From assembly GCF_050563545.1 (NCBI RefSeq), contig NZ_JBNXUM010000020.1:62001-126000 (forward strand): a stretch of 64,000 bases of DNA. The letters run 5' to 3'. The position numbers were made by a program, and so were the translations under genes. This document shows, one piece after another, positions 51,614-59,877 of this stretch. The notes under the pieces were generated by a model that saw only the letters and a list, made by a program, of their open reading frames with translations, searched no databases and was not told where the DNA came from. Source of the stretch: Falsiroseomonas sp050563545 (lineage in GTDB: Bacteria > Pseudomonadota > Alphaproteobacteria > Acetobacterales > Acetobacteraceae). Every line of letters begins with the position of its first letter. The stretch's first letter is position 1.

Positions 51614-52432
51614 TCAGCCCGCGAAGAGCCGGTCGAGCTCGCCCCCGGGCATCCGGGTGCCGAGCTCGTCGAAGCGGCCCGCCTTCATCGCCGCGACCGC
51701 GCGCCCCACCGCGCCCCATGCGACGCCCGCCAGCGCACCGCCGACGCTGACGCGGCGGATGCCGAGCGCGGCGATCGCCTCCATCGTCAGCCCGACGGGT
51801 CGGCTGACCAGCAGGTTCACCGGCAGCGGCGAGGCCGTGCGCACCACGGCCTCGATCTGCTCGGGTGTGGCGATGCCGGGGACGTAGAGCACCTCGGCGC
51901 CCGCCTCGGCATAGGCGGCGATGCGCCGGAGCGATTCCGCGAGCGGGTCGGGATGGCCGACGAGGAAGCATTCTGCGCGGCCGACCAGCATGGCGCGGCC
52001 CGGCGCGGCGTCGCAGGCCGCGCGCGCGGCCCTGATGCGCGCGACCGCGTCTTCCAGCGTGAAGAGAGGCCGCGCGGGATCGCCTGTCGCGTCCTCGACC
52101 GAGAGCGCTGCGACGCCGGTGTCGCAGCAACGCGCGACGGCGGCCATCACGCCCTCGGCGTCGCTCCCGTAGCCATGGCCGAAGTCGGCGTTCACCGGCA
52201 GGTCGGTGGCGCCGACGATCTCGCTGAGATGCGCCAGCACCGCATCGAGATCCATCGCGCCATCCGCCAGGCCACGCGACCAGGCCGCGCCGCTGCTGGT
52301 CGTCGCCAACGCCGCGAAGCCCTGCGAGGCGAGGTACTTCGCCGTGCCCACGTCCCACGGGTTCGGCAGCAGGAAGCAGCCGGCCTCGTGCATCGCGCGA
52401 AACGCCTCGCGCCGTTCGGCCACGCCCGTCAT
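51614..52432 (-). CDS. Isocitrate lyase/PEP mutase superfamily protein
   Basis: A 272-residue TIM-barrel protein. Superfamily marks are FLLPNPWDVGTAKYLASQGF, then ATTSSGAAWSRG, VNADFGHGYG, VAALSVEDATG (acidic metal ligands) and the loop VGRAECFLVG. It lacks the KKCGH catalytic loop of isocitrate lyase, so it belongs to the broader group (oxaloacetate decarboxylase, 2-methylisocitrate lyase-like, phosphonate enzymes). ATG at 52432. Substrate unknown. Confidence 0.87.
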   Translation of the reverse strand: MTGVAERREAFRAMHEAGCFLLPNPWDVGTAKYLASQGFAALATTSSGAAWSRGLADGAMDLDAVLAHLSEIVGATDLPVNADFGHGYGSDAEGVMAAVARCCDTGVAALSVEDATGDPARPLFTLEDAVARIRAARAACDAAPGRAMLVGRAECFLVGHPDPLAESLRRIAAYAEAGAEVLYVPGIATPEQIEAVVRTASPLPVNLLVSRPVGLTMEAIAALGIRRVSVGGALAGVAWGAVGRAVAAMKAGRFDELGTRMPGGELDRLFAG

Positions 52433-52661
52433 CGCGCTCCTCCGCCCTGGTCGCCGCCATTGCAGCCCGGACGCCGGTCGGGGCGCAACCGCTCGCTGCG
52501 ATGCCGAACCGCCGGACGGCCGCCGCCGCGGCGGAAGGTAATGCTCGCTCCCGCAGGCGCCTCGACCTATGATCCGGGCCCGGTGCGCCGGACGGCGGGC
52601 CATGCGACCGCTCGAAGCTTCCCGCGGGGCCCGTCCGAAAAGGCGCCGGGGGAGGCTGACG

Positions 52662-53087
52662 ATGCTGAGCCGACCGGTTTCCGAGATGATACGCGGGCAG
52701 GTCCCGCTGACGGCCCCGCCCGGCGCCACGGTGCGCGAGGCGTCGCAACGCATGGCCGAGCGCTATGTCGGCTCCGTGCTGGTGACGGACGAGGCGGGGC
52801 GCCTGCTCGGCATCTTCACCGAGCGCGATGCGGTCTGCCGCGTCCTCGCGACATCCAGGGACGCGGATGCGACGACGCTGGCGGAGGTGATGACGACGAA
52901 GGTCGCGACCATCCGCCCGCGCGCCACGGCGATGGATGCGCTGCGGATGATGCAGGATGGCGGCTTCCGGCACGTGCCGGTGGTGGAAGCGGACCAGGCG
53001 CTCGGCGTCGTCTCCTGGACGGATTTCCGCGGCCGGGAATACGCGCGGCTCGAGGACGAGTCTGCGCTATGGGCGGTGGTGCGATAG
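52662..53087 (+). CDS. CBS-domain pair protein
   Basis: A 141-residue protein made of two CBS domains: one covering VREASQRMAERYVGSVLVTDEAGRL and FTERDAVCRVLA, and the other VATIRPRATAMDALRMMQDGGFRHVPVVE with SWTDFRGRE. Such pairs bind adenosine nucleotides and act as energy sensors. GGGGGAGG precedes the ATG. No partner domain or coupled gene, so the target is unknown. Confidence 0.9.
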   Translation: MLSRPVSEMIRGQVPLTAPPGATVREASQRMAERYVGSVLVTDEAGRLLGIFTERDAVCRVLATSRDADATTLAEVMTTKVATIRPRATAMDALRMMQDGGFRHVPVVEADQALGVVSWTDFRGREYARLEDESALWAVVR

Positions 53088-53236
53088 CCCCGCCGTCCGG
53101 CGACGCGCTGATCCAGCGGGCCGCCTGCAGATCCGCGATCGTCCTGAGTGCGCAGCACGGCAATTGATGCGCACAATGCATCATGCGACCGGCGACGCCC
53201 TTGTTGCGCTGCCTCGCCGCAGCGGGTGATGCGCGC

Positions 53237-53872
53237 CTAACCCTCCGTCCCGAAGCAGCGGTCGCCGGCATCGCCCAGGCCGGGCACGATGAAGCCGCGC
53301 TCGTTCAGCTTCACGTCAAGGGCGGCGGTGTAGATCGGCACGTCGGGATGCGCCTCCCGCAGCTTCGCCACTCCTTCGGGCGCGGCGACGACGCAGACGA
53401 AGCGGATCGCCGGCGCGCCGGCTTCCTTCACCCGGTTGACCGCGGCGATCGCGCTGCCGCCCGTGGCCAGCATCGGGTCGAACAGGATCGCGCCGCGCGT
53501 CGTGACCTCGGGCGGCATGCGCAAGAGATACTGGCTCGGCTTCAGCGTGTGCTCGTCGCGCGCGAGGCCGACATGCCCGACCGGCGCCTCCGGCAGGATC
53601 TGCATCCCGCCCTCCATCAGGCCGAGCCCGGCGCGCAGCACGGCCACCAGCACGGGCTCGGGCCCGGCGAGCTTGCGGTGTTCCATCGTGGTCAGCGGCG
53701 TCGTGACCTTGGCGATGACGCTGGGCAGGTCCCGCGTCGCCTCGACCGTCAGCATTGCGCCGATCTCCGCCAGCAGGCGGCGGAAGCGGGGCGACGGCGT
53801 CGCGGCGTCGCGCAGCTCCGCCATCCGATGGGCGAGCAGGGCGTGATCGACGACGTGCAGGCTGGCGGTCAT
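53237..53872 (-). CDS. upp: Uracil phosphoribosyltransferase
   Basis: A 211-residue enzyme that makes UMP from uracil and PRPP in pyrimidine salvage. Motifs are VLRAGLGLMEGGMQILP (flexible loop), the PRPP loop ILFDPMLATGGSAIAAV and the uracil-binding C-terminus FIVPGLGDAGDRCFGTE. Length and order are normal. The ATG at 53872 gives the standard MTASLHVVDHALLAH start. Monocistronic, convergent to the CBS gene. Confidence 0.95.
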   Translation of the reverse strand: MTASLHVVDHALLAHRMAELRDAATPSPRFRRLLAEIGAMLTVEATRDLPSVIAKVTTPLTTMEHRKLAGPEPVLVAVLRAGLGLMEGGMQILPEAPVGHVGLARDEHTLKPSQYLLRMPPEVTTRGAILFDPMLATGGSAIAAVNRVKEAGAPAIRFVCVVAAPEGVAKLREAHPDVPIYTAALDVKLNERGFIVPGLGDAGDRCFGTEG

Positions 53873-53914
53873 GGCGGGCGTCCGGCAAGTGGCGCGCCTG
53901 TTGTCCAACGGGCG

Positions 53915-55570
53915 CTAGCGGTCCGTCAAACGCAGCTCGATCCGCCGGTTCCTTGCATAGGCGTCCGGCGTGTCGCGGTCATCGAGCGGCTGGGTGTCGC
54001 CGAAGGCGGCCGCGGCGACGCGGTTGGGCGGCAGTCCCTCCGCGATCAGCAGCTGCGCGACGGAGATGGCGCGCGCGGCCGACAATTCCCAGTTGCTGGC
54101 GAAGCGGCCGCGGATCGGCGTGCGGTCGGCGTGACCGTCCACCCGCAGCACCCAGTTCAGGTCGGCGGGGAATTGCGAGGACAGCTCGATCAGCACGCGC
54201 CCGATCTCGCGGATCTGCTGCGCGCCGGCGGGCGAGAGATCGGCGCTGCCCACGGGAAACAGCACCTCGGACTGGAAGACGAAGCGGTCGCCGACGATGC
54301 GCACATCGGCGCGGTCGCCGAGCACGCGACGCAGCCGGCCGAAGAAATCCGAGCGATAGGACTGCAGTTCCTCGACGCGAGCGGCGAGCGCCGCGTTCAG
54401 CCGCTGGCCGAGCAGGGCGATCTGCGCCTCGCGCTCCCGCCCCTGGGATTCCGAGCTGTCGAGCGCGGCGTTCAGCCGCGCGATCTCGGCGCGGACGGAT
54501 TCGAGCTGGCGCGTCAGCAGCGCGACCTGGGCGCGCGCGCTTTCCGACAGCCGCCCGAACTCGCCGGACTGCGCTTCCGCCGCCGCGCGCGCGCGATCGG
54601 ACTCGGTCGCGCGGGCCTGGGCCTGGGCGACCAGCGCCTCGGCGGCGGCGCGGGCACGGTCGGCCTCGGCGCGCGCGGCTTGCGCCGCCACCCGCTGCTG
54701 CTCCTCGGTCCCGGCGCGCGCGATCGCCTGCTGGGCCTGGCGCTCGAGCTGGTCGCGCAGCGCCTCCAGCGCGCGGACCTGGTCGTTGAGGCGCACGATG
54801 TCGGAGAGCCGCGCCTCGATCGTCGCGCGGTCGGCCTGCACGGTGCGGTCGAGCCTGACCGCTTCCGCGCGCAGCGAGGCGATGTCGCGCCGCGCGGCTT
54901 CCAGCGTCTGCCGCGCGGCATTCAGGTCGCGCGCCAGCGTCTGCGCCTCCGCCTCCCGCGCCTCGCGCTGCGTGCGTTCGTTGTCGAGGTCGCGCCGCGT
55001 CGCCTCCAGCGCCGCTGCCTGCGCGGCGAGCTGGCGCTGCGCGTCGGTCAGGTTCGCCGTCGTGCGCGCGGCCTGGCCGCCGACGGCTTCCGTGCGCGCC
55101 AGCGCCTCCGCCAGGCGCTGCTCGAGCTCCGCGACGCGCGAGGCGCCGCCGCGGGACGCGGCTTCGAGGTCCGCGATGCGCGCCGCGAGGCGGTCGCGCT
55201 CCCCGCGCGTGGTGTCGCGGTCCGCCGCCAGCCGGTCGCGTTCGTCCCGCAGGCCCGCCAGCGCGCGCTGCGCCGTGTCGCGGGCGGTGGTCGCGGCGCG
55301 CAGCTCCTCGCTCGTCCGGCCGAGCGAGCCCCTGAGCTCCTCCGCCTGGCCGCGCTCCAGCGCCAGCAGCTCGCCGAGCTCCGCGACCTGGCGGTTCAGC
55401 CGGTCCAGCGCGCGGTCGCGCGAGGACAGCGCGACGGAGAGGAACCCCTGCGCCAGCACGAAGACCAGGAGGACGAAGATGAGGACCATGAGCAGCGTGG
55501 ACAGCGCGTCCACATAGCCCGGCCAGGCCTCGATCCCGCCATGCGATCGCCTGTTTCGCCCGAGCGGCAT
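53915..55570 (-). CDS. MotB/OmpA-type protein with long coiled coil (partner of MotA-like channel)
   Basis: A 551-residue protein. One N-terminal membrane helix (YVDALSTLLMVLIFVLLVFVL) is followed by a very long coiled coil (about residues 45-400, repeats of ARAEADRARAAAEALVAQA type). A C-terminal OmpA domain follows (LFPVGSADLSPAGAQQIREIG, VDGHADRTPIRG, NRRIELRLTDR). This is a MotB-like stator layout anchored to peptidoglycan. The MotA-like gene lies 8 bases upstream. No flagellar genes are near, so it is probably an envelope or energy-transducing complex rather than a flagellar motor. Confidence 0.87.
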   Translation of the reverse strand: MPLGRNRRSHGGIEAWPGYVDALSTLLMVLIFVLLVFVLAQGFLSVALSSRDRALDRLNRQVAELGELLALERGQAEELRGSLGRTSEELRAATTARDTAQRALAGLRDERDRLAADRDTTRGERDRLAARIADLEAASRGGASRVAELEQRLAEALARTEAVGGQAARTTANLTDAQRQLAAQAAALEATRRDLDNERTQREAREAEAQTLARDLNAARQTLEAARRDIASLRAEAVRLDRTVQADRATIEARLSDIVRLNDQVRALEALRDQLERQAQQAIARAGTEEQQRVAAQAARAEADRARAAAEALVAQAQARATESDRARAAAEAQSGEFGRLSESARAQVALLTRQLESVRAEIARLNAALDSSESQGREREAQIALLGQRLNAALAARVEELQSYRSDFFGRLRRVLGDRADVRIVGDRFVFQSEVLFPVGSADLSPAGAQQIREIGRVLIELSSQFPADLNWVLRVDGHADRTPIRGRFASNWELSAARAISVAQLLIAEGLPPNRVAAAAFGDTQPLDDRDTPDAYARNRRIELRLTDR

Positions 55571-55578
55571 CTAGGGGC

Positions 55579-56718
55579 TCACCGCGGCGGCTCTTCCGCC
55601 AGCGCGGCGATGGTGCGGCTCAGCACCTTGATCTCGCTCCGGATCTCCGCCGTCGCCTGCATGCGGCCCTGGGTCATCTCCTCCAGGATGCGCGCGAGGT
55701 AGAGCTCGAGGTTGCGGATATGCGCGCGGCTCGCGTCGTCCAGCGCGCCCTGGCTGCCGGATTCCGCCAGGCGCTGCAGCACCGGCCCGATCTGCGCCTG
55801 CGCCTCCGCCATGCGGCCCATCAGCACCTGGCTCGCGCGCATCTGGTCGGCCAGCACGCTCAGCCGCTCCGTCAGCGTCATCAGCGCCTGGTTCCCCGAC
55901 GCCCTGCCTTCCTCGCCGCGCGCGAGGGTGCGCTGCAGCTCCTCCATGTTCTCGGCGGACTGCTCCAGCAGCGCCTGGACATAGACGGGCATCGAGCCCT
56001 CGCCGTCGCCGCCCAGCGCCCCCGACGACAGCCGCGTCGCCGCCGCCAGCCAGTCCTCGAGCTCGGTGTAGAAGCGGTTCTGCGCCTGGCCCGCCTGCAG
56101 GTCGAGGAACCCCAGCACCAGCGCGCCGGCCAGCCCCAGCATGGAGGACGAGAAGGCGATGGACATGCCGCGCAGCGGCTCCGCCAGGCCCGACTTCAGC
56201 TGGTTGAAGAGCGCGTTGATGTCGCCCGTGCCGACCGACATGTCGTTGATGACCTGCGCCACGCTGCCGATCGTCAGCAGCAGCCCCCAGAAGGTGCCGA
56301 GCAGCCCGAGAAAGATCAGCAGCCCCGTCGCATAGCGCGAGATTTCACGAGTCTCGTCCAGCCGTGACGAGATCCCGTCCAGCACGCTCCGCATCGCCAT
56401 CGCGGACAGGCTCAGCCGTTCCGACTTCCGGCTCGCCAGCATGGACGCCATCGGCGCGAGCAGCTTCGGCGCGGGCTGCGTCGGCGCGCCCGCCACCGGG
56501 TTCCGAAAGGCCTCGATCCACTCGACCTCGCGCGTCAGGGCCAGCACCTGGCGGATGGTCCAGCCGATGCCGAGAAGCAGCACGCCCAGGATCACGCCGT
56601 TCAGCATCGGGTTGGCCGCGAAGGCCCGCGCGATCTCGGCGCTCAGCAGCCCGGCGATCACGCCGACCACCGCGAGGAAGGCCAGCATGCGCCAGAGGAA
56701 GAGCGTCGGGCTCGTCAT
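55579..56718 (-). CDS. MotA/TolQ/ExbB-like proton channel protein
   Basis: A 379-residue protein with membrane helices near LFLWRMLAFLAVVGVIAGLL, MLNGVILGVLLLGIGWTI, GLLIFLGLLGTFWGLLLTIGSV and IAFSSSMLGLAGALVLGFLDL. The last two match the MotA/TolQ/ExbB proton-channel core. The C-terminal ~150 residues form a helical cytoplasmic tail. It should pair with the OmpA protein encoded downstream to use the proton gradient. Its ATG overlaps the stop of the third module gene (ATGA). Confidence 0.85.
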   Translation of the reverse strand: MTSPTLFLWRMLAFLAVVGVIAGLLSAEIARAFAANPMLNGVILGVLLLGIGWTIRQVLALTREVEWIEAFRNPVAGAPTQPAPKLLAPMASMLASRKSERLSLSAMAMRSVLDGISSRLDETREISRYATGLLIFLGLLGTFWGLLLTIGSVAQVINDMSVGTGDINALFNQLKSGLAEPLRGMSIAFSSSMLGLAGALVLGFLDLQAGQAQNRFYTELEDWLAAATRLSSGALGGDGEGSMPVYVQALLEQSAENMEELQRTLARGEEGRASGNQALMTLTERLSVLADQMRASQVLMGRMAEAQAQIGPVLQRLAESGSQGALDDASRAHIRNLELYLARILEEMTQGRMQATAEIRSEIKVLSRTIAALAEEPPR

Positions 56719-57197
56719 CGGGCGGGCCTCTGCGCGGTCTGCACCCCGGGCGGCAGGATGTCAGCGACGTCGATCGCCGCCGTGGTGCGCCCGAGCGCCC
56801 GGACATCCACCCGCGTCTCCTCGATCCCGCCCGCGACGAGGGCCTTGCGCACCTCCGTCGCGCGCGCCAGGGCCACGCGCCTGGCGGCGGAGGCATCGTT
56901 GGCCGGCCCGCTGACCTGCGCTTCCACCGTCACGCGCCCGGTCCCCGCGGGGATCGCCGCGAGCCGCCGGCCGAGCTCGGCCAGCGTCGGCGCGACGCCG
57001 GCGGGGATCGTCGCCTCGTTGGGGCGGAACTGCAGGCGGTAGGCGCCGCGGGGCAGGGGGGACATGCCGGCTGGCAGCGCGAGTGGCGGCGGCGGCGCGC
57101 CGCGGCTCTGCGCCGTCGCGGCGGAGGGCGCGAGCGCGACCGGCGCGGCCGAGGGCGCGGCGAGGGCAAGCGCAACGATGACGCGGCGACGTTCCAT
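56715..57197 (-). CDS. OmpA-like periplasmic protein of the MotA-like module
   Basis: A 160-residue protein with a signal peptide (RRRVIVALALAAPSAAP) and a shortened OmpA-like domain: YRLQFRPNEATIPAGVAPTLAELGRRL, VTVEAQVSGPANDASAARRVALARA and RVDVRALGRTTAAIDVADI. The canonical GHTD motif is replaced by AQVSGPAND, so peptidoglycan binding may be lost. Coupled by ATGA to the MotA-like gene; first gene of the three-gene unit. Confidence 0.75.
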   Translation of the reverse strand: MERRRVIVALALAAPSAAPVALAPSAATAQSRGAPPPPLALPAGMSPLPRGAYRLQFRPNEATIPAGVAPTLAELGRRLAAIPAGTGRVTVEAQVSGPANDASAARRVALARATEVRKALVAGGIEETRVDVRALGRTTAAIDVADILPPGVQTAQRPAR

Positions 57198-57320
57198 GAC
57201 GCGGCAACCTAGTGTCCCGGACGAGTCGGCGCCATGCGCGGTGGCGTTATGCGCAGGCATGTGGCGAGGAAGGGACAGGGGGCGTGCAGCGGCCCCCGCC
57301 CGACCCTCCCCGGCACTTCT

Positions 57321-57344
57321 CCTCCCCCGCTGTTGCGGGGGAGG
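57321..57344. repeat. G/C-rich palindromic intergenic element, copy 3 (single hairpin)
   Basis: CCTCCCCCGC (57321-57330) pairs perfectly with GCGGGGGAGG (57335-57344) around TGTT, using the same arm sequence as the elements near 5.0 and 41.7 kb. It lies in the gap between suhB and the OmpA-like gene. Confidence 0.7.
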
Positions 57345-57369
57345 CCGGGAGGGGGCTTTCGCCCCTCCC

Positions 57370-58239
57370 TCACTCCCCGCCCTTGCCCCGCGCCGCCTCA
57401 GCCGCCGCGATGCCCTCGGCCACGACCTCCCGCAGCTTCGGCTGCAGCGTCGGGTTGCCCGCCACGATCCAGCCGCTGTCGTAGAACCCGTCCCCGCCGA
57501 GGTGGTCCGTCACCATCCCGCCGGCCTCCCGCACCAGCACGATGCCGGCGGCCACGTCCCACTTGTTCAGCCCGAGTTCCCAGAACCCCTCGTACCGACC
57601 TGCCGCCACCCAGGCCAGGTCGAGCGCCGCCGAGCCGAAGCGCCGCACGCCCGAGACCAGCGGCATCAGCTTCGCCAGCGTCAGCGAGAACTCCACCTTG
57701 CGCTGCGTCTTCGCGAAGGGAATGCCCGTCGAGAACAGCGCATTCACCATCTCCCGCCGCCCCGAGACGCGGATGCGCTTGTCGTTGAGGAACGCGCCGG
57801 CGCCCTTTTCCGCCCAGAACAGCTCGTTCATCGCGGGGTTGTAGATGCAGCCCGCGACGAGCTCGGTCCGGCCGTCCTCGGTCCGCTTCTCGACCCCGAC
57901 CGAGACCGCCCATTGCGGGATGCCGTGGAGGAAGTTGGTGGTGCCGTCGAGCGGATCCACGACCCAGCGGTATTCCCACTCCCCCTCGGCCCGGCTCGCA
58001 GCCTCTGCGTGGCCGCCTTCCTCGCCGAGGAAGGCCCAGCCCGGCCTCGCCTTGGCCAGTTCCTCCTTCAGCGTCTGTTCCGCGCGGAGGTCCGCCTGGG
58101 ACACGAAGTCGCCCGGCCCCTTGGAGGAGACCTGGAGGTTCTCGACCTCGCCGAAGTCGCGCAGCAGGCGGCGTCCGGCCTTCTGCACGGCCTGGTGCAG
58201 CACGTTCATGGAAGCGGAGATGCGCGGCGAGACGGCCAT
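57370..58239 (-). CDS. suhB: Inositol monophosphatase family protein (SuhB-like)
   Basis: A 289-residue Mg-dependent phosphatase. Metal-site motifs are present: FLGEEGGHAEA (Glu), WVVDPLDGTTNFLHGIPQWAVSVGV and LGLNKWDVAAGIVLVREAGG (Asp). It removes phosphate from inositol or related sugar phosphates; SuhB is also a ribosome-assembly and antitermination factor in some bacteria. The start is the ATG at 58239 with GAGG upstream. Position between the MotA-like module and efp is recurrent in this group of bacteria, from memory. Confidence 0.92.
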   Translation of the reverse strand: MAVSPRISASMNVLHQAVQKAGRRLLRDFGEVENLQVSSKGPGDFVSQADLRAEQTLKEELAKARPGWAFLGEEGGHAEAASRAEGEWEYRWVVDPLDGTTNFLHGIPQWAVSVGVEKRTEDGRTELVAGCIYNPAMNELFWAEKGAGAFLNDKRIRVSGRREMVNALFSTGIPFAKTQRKVEFSLTLAKLMPLVSGVRRFGSAALDLAWVAAGRYEGFWELGLNKWDVAAGIVLVREAGGMVTDHLGGDGFYDSGWIVAGNPTLQPKLREVVAEGIAAAEAARGKGGE

Positions 58240-58326
58240 CGGATCGGGAACCTCGGGGGCGTTGAAAGAGCAAAGGCCGAAGGCATGGCGCCTCCGGCCT
58301 TCAAAGACAATGCAGTGGAGCCGCAA

Positions 58327-58440
58327 CCCTCCCCCCTGCGCAACAGCTCCCTCTCCCGCTTGCGGGGGGCCGACGCACTGCGTCGGCGCCGGAGCAGCCG
58401 GCTTCAGCCGGCGACGCGGAGGCTGGGTGGGGGTGCGGCG
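58327..58440. repeat. G/C-rich palindromic intergenic element, copy 4 (diverged)
   Basis: GCCGACGCA (58369-58377) pairs with TGCGTCGGC (58379-58387), and AGCCGGCTTCAGCCGGC follows. CTCCCTCTCCCGCTTGCGGGG upstream and GGTGGGGGTGC downstream resemble the ends of copies 1 and 2. It is a decayed relative in the gap between efp and suhB. Confidence 0.6.
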
Positions 58441-58461
58441 CCGGGCGCTGGCCCTACGGCC

Positions 58462-59031
58462 TCACCCCTTCGCCCGCTCGTAATACGACCCGTCCTCGGT
58501 CTTCACCACGATCTTCTCCCCCGCGGTGATGAAGGGCGGCACCATCGTCTTGACCCCGTTCGACAGCGTCGCCGGCTTGTAGGAGGAGCTCGCCGTCTGC
58601 CCCTTCACCACGGGATCGGCCTCCGTCACCTCGAGCACCACCGTCTCCGGGATGTCCATGGAGACGGGCTCGCCTTCGATGAGGCGGACGTTGACGGTCA
58701 TGTTCTCGACCAGGAAGGGCAGGCGGTCGCCGAGGATGTCCTTGTGGACCTGGGTCTGCTCGTAGGTCGCGGGGTCCATGAGGACGAGCATGTCGCCGTC
58801 GGTGTAGGAGAAGGTGAATTCCTTGTCCTCGGTGGTCAGGCGTTCCACGGTATCCGCCGTGCGCCAGCGCTGGTCCTTCTTGGCGCCGGAGCGGACGTTG
58901 CGCATCTCGACCTGGATGACGGCCGCGCCCTTGCCGGGGATCATGATGTTCTGCTTGAGGATGGTGTAGCGCTGGCCTTCGAACTCGATGACCATGCCGG
59001 CACGCATCTGGTTGGCCTGCATCTTCGCCAT
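58462..59031 (-). CDS. efp: Translation elongation factor P
   Basis: A 189-residue, three-domain beta-barrel protein that enters the ribosome E site and relieves stalling at polyproline. Domain I has QANQMRAGMVIEFEGQRY and the modification loop IMIPGKGAAVIQVEMRN, whose lysine (near residue 36) is the site for beta-lysylation. An EpmB-type aminomutase is encoded near 64 kb, which fits that modification. ATG at 59031. Confidence 0.97.
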   Translation of the reverse strand: MAKMQANQMRAGMVIEFEGQRYTILKQNIMIPGKGAAVIQVEMRNVRSGAKKDQRWRTADTVERLTTEDKEFTFSYTDGDMLVLMDPATYEQTQVHKDILGDRLPFLVENMTVNVRLIEGEPVSMDIPETVVLEVTEADPVVKGQTASSSYKPATLSNGVKTMVPPFITAGEKIVVKTEDGSYYERAKG

Positions 59032-59052
59032 GGGGGCGGGTGTCCTAGTCGG

Positions 59053-59877
59053 TTAAGGGGATCGCTGAGGGCGCGCCGCTGCTTTAGGTGGCTCACGCTC
59101 ACTGGGGAAGCCCCTTCTCCTCTTCCGCGACTTGGTTGCAGGAGCTTCTTTGGGCGGTGGCTGCGGCACCACCGCGGTTTGCGGCGCCCGCACCGAAACG
59201 CCGTCGGCTTCCAGCGATGTGTAGATTGCTTCGATAAGTCTCGATCCAGCGCCCACAATCTTAGCCAGTACCTTGAGTTGCTCGCGGCAAGCCAGATTCT
59301 CGCTTGGCTTAGGATAGTTTAGATCGTGTTCAATCTCTCCCCAAACTTCCTCGAAAAGACTGCGAACCTGAATTTCACAGGTAACTGATGCTTCAGGGTT
59401 CGGCTTCACCACGTAATGAACGCTCGTATAAAAACTTTCCTTCAGCTCCGTTTTAATTCCAGCTTTCTCAAAAAACGCTTTGTATTCGGGGTCCCAAGTG
59501 TATGCTTTCGGGTCTTCGAAAAGGGCCCAGTGTTGGTCCTTCAGATGGTTCTGTATCGCGTTGTGAATTATCGGAAAATCGCGCAGCTTCAGGTGGAGGA
59601 CGCGCACGCCGCAAAAGTCAGTAATAGAAGAAAAAATATTATCGGGGGTTATTGTTCTTCCTTCGTTAAGTTTTCGCGCAATTTTCTCTCTAAGGTGGTC
59701 AGTGTCTTTCTCGCGAAATTTGACTGAGTGAACAACGAATCGAGCGCCCGCATCCATCAAGAGCTCGTTGTTGGGCTGGAAAAAAGAAACCACGTTTTGC
59801 ATGAAGCCGGCGAAAGCCATGCGATTCCGGCGATACGTGCTAAGCAATGATTCCGTAAGATCATCACCTTGGCTCAT
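59053..59877 (-). CDS. RelA/SpoT-domain nucleotidyltransferase, synthetase only, in island
   Basis: A 274-residue protein with a (p)ppGpp-synthetase-like domain and no hydrolase (HD) domain. Visible motifs are VKFREKDTDHLREKIARK (~52-69, ATP site), SITDFCGVRVL (metal Asp87), FYTSVHYVV (149-157) and CEIQVRSLFEEVWGEIEHDL (167-186, metal Glu); all look intact. The last ~50 residues are basic and proline-rich (PKEAPATKSRKRRRGFPSE) and encoded by G+C-rich DNA, unlike the A+T-rich rest. ATGA overlap with the ParA-type gene makes a two-gene operon. It could make alarmones or modify another target such as tRNA. Probably defence or stress related (inference). Confidence 0.85.
   Translation of the reverse strand: MSQGDDLTESLLSTYRRNRMAFAGFMQNVVSFFQPNNELLMDAGARFVVHSVKFREKDTDHLREKIARKLNEGRTITPDNIFSSITDFCGVRVLHLKLRDFPIIHNAIQNHLKDQHWALFEDPKAYTWDPEYKAFFEKAGIKTELKESFYTSVHYVVKPNPEASVTCEIQVRSLFEEVWGEIEHDLNYPKPSENLACREQLKVLAKIVGAGSRLIEAIYTSLEADGVSVRAPQTAVVPQPPPKEAPATKSRKRRRGFPSEREPPKAAARPQRSP

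Noticed and set aside
53915..57197. Zorya-like defence system (ZorA/ZorB resemble MotA-like and MotB/OmpA-like proteins)
   Set aside because: The long coiled coil is in the OmpA-type protein, not the channel protein, and no zorC, zorD or zorE gene is present. The suhB/efp neighbourhood looks like a conserved chromosomal locus.
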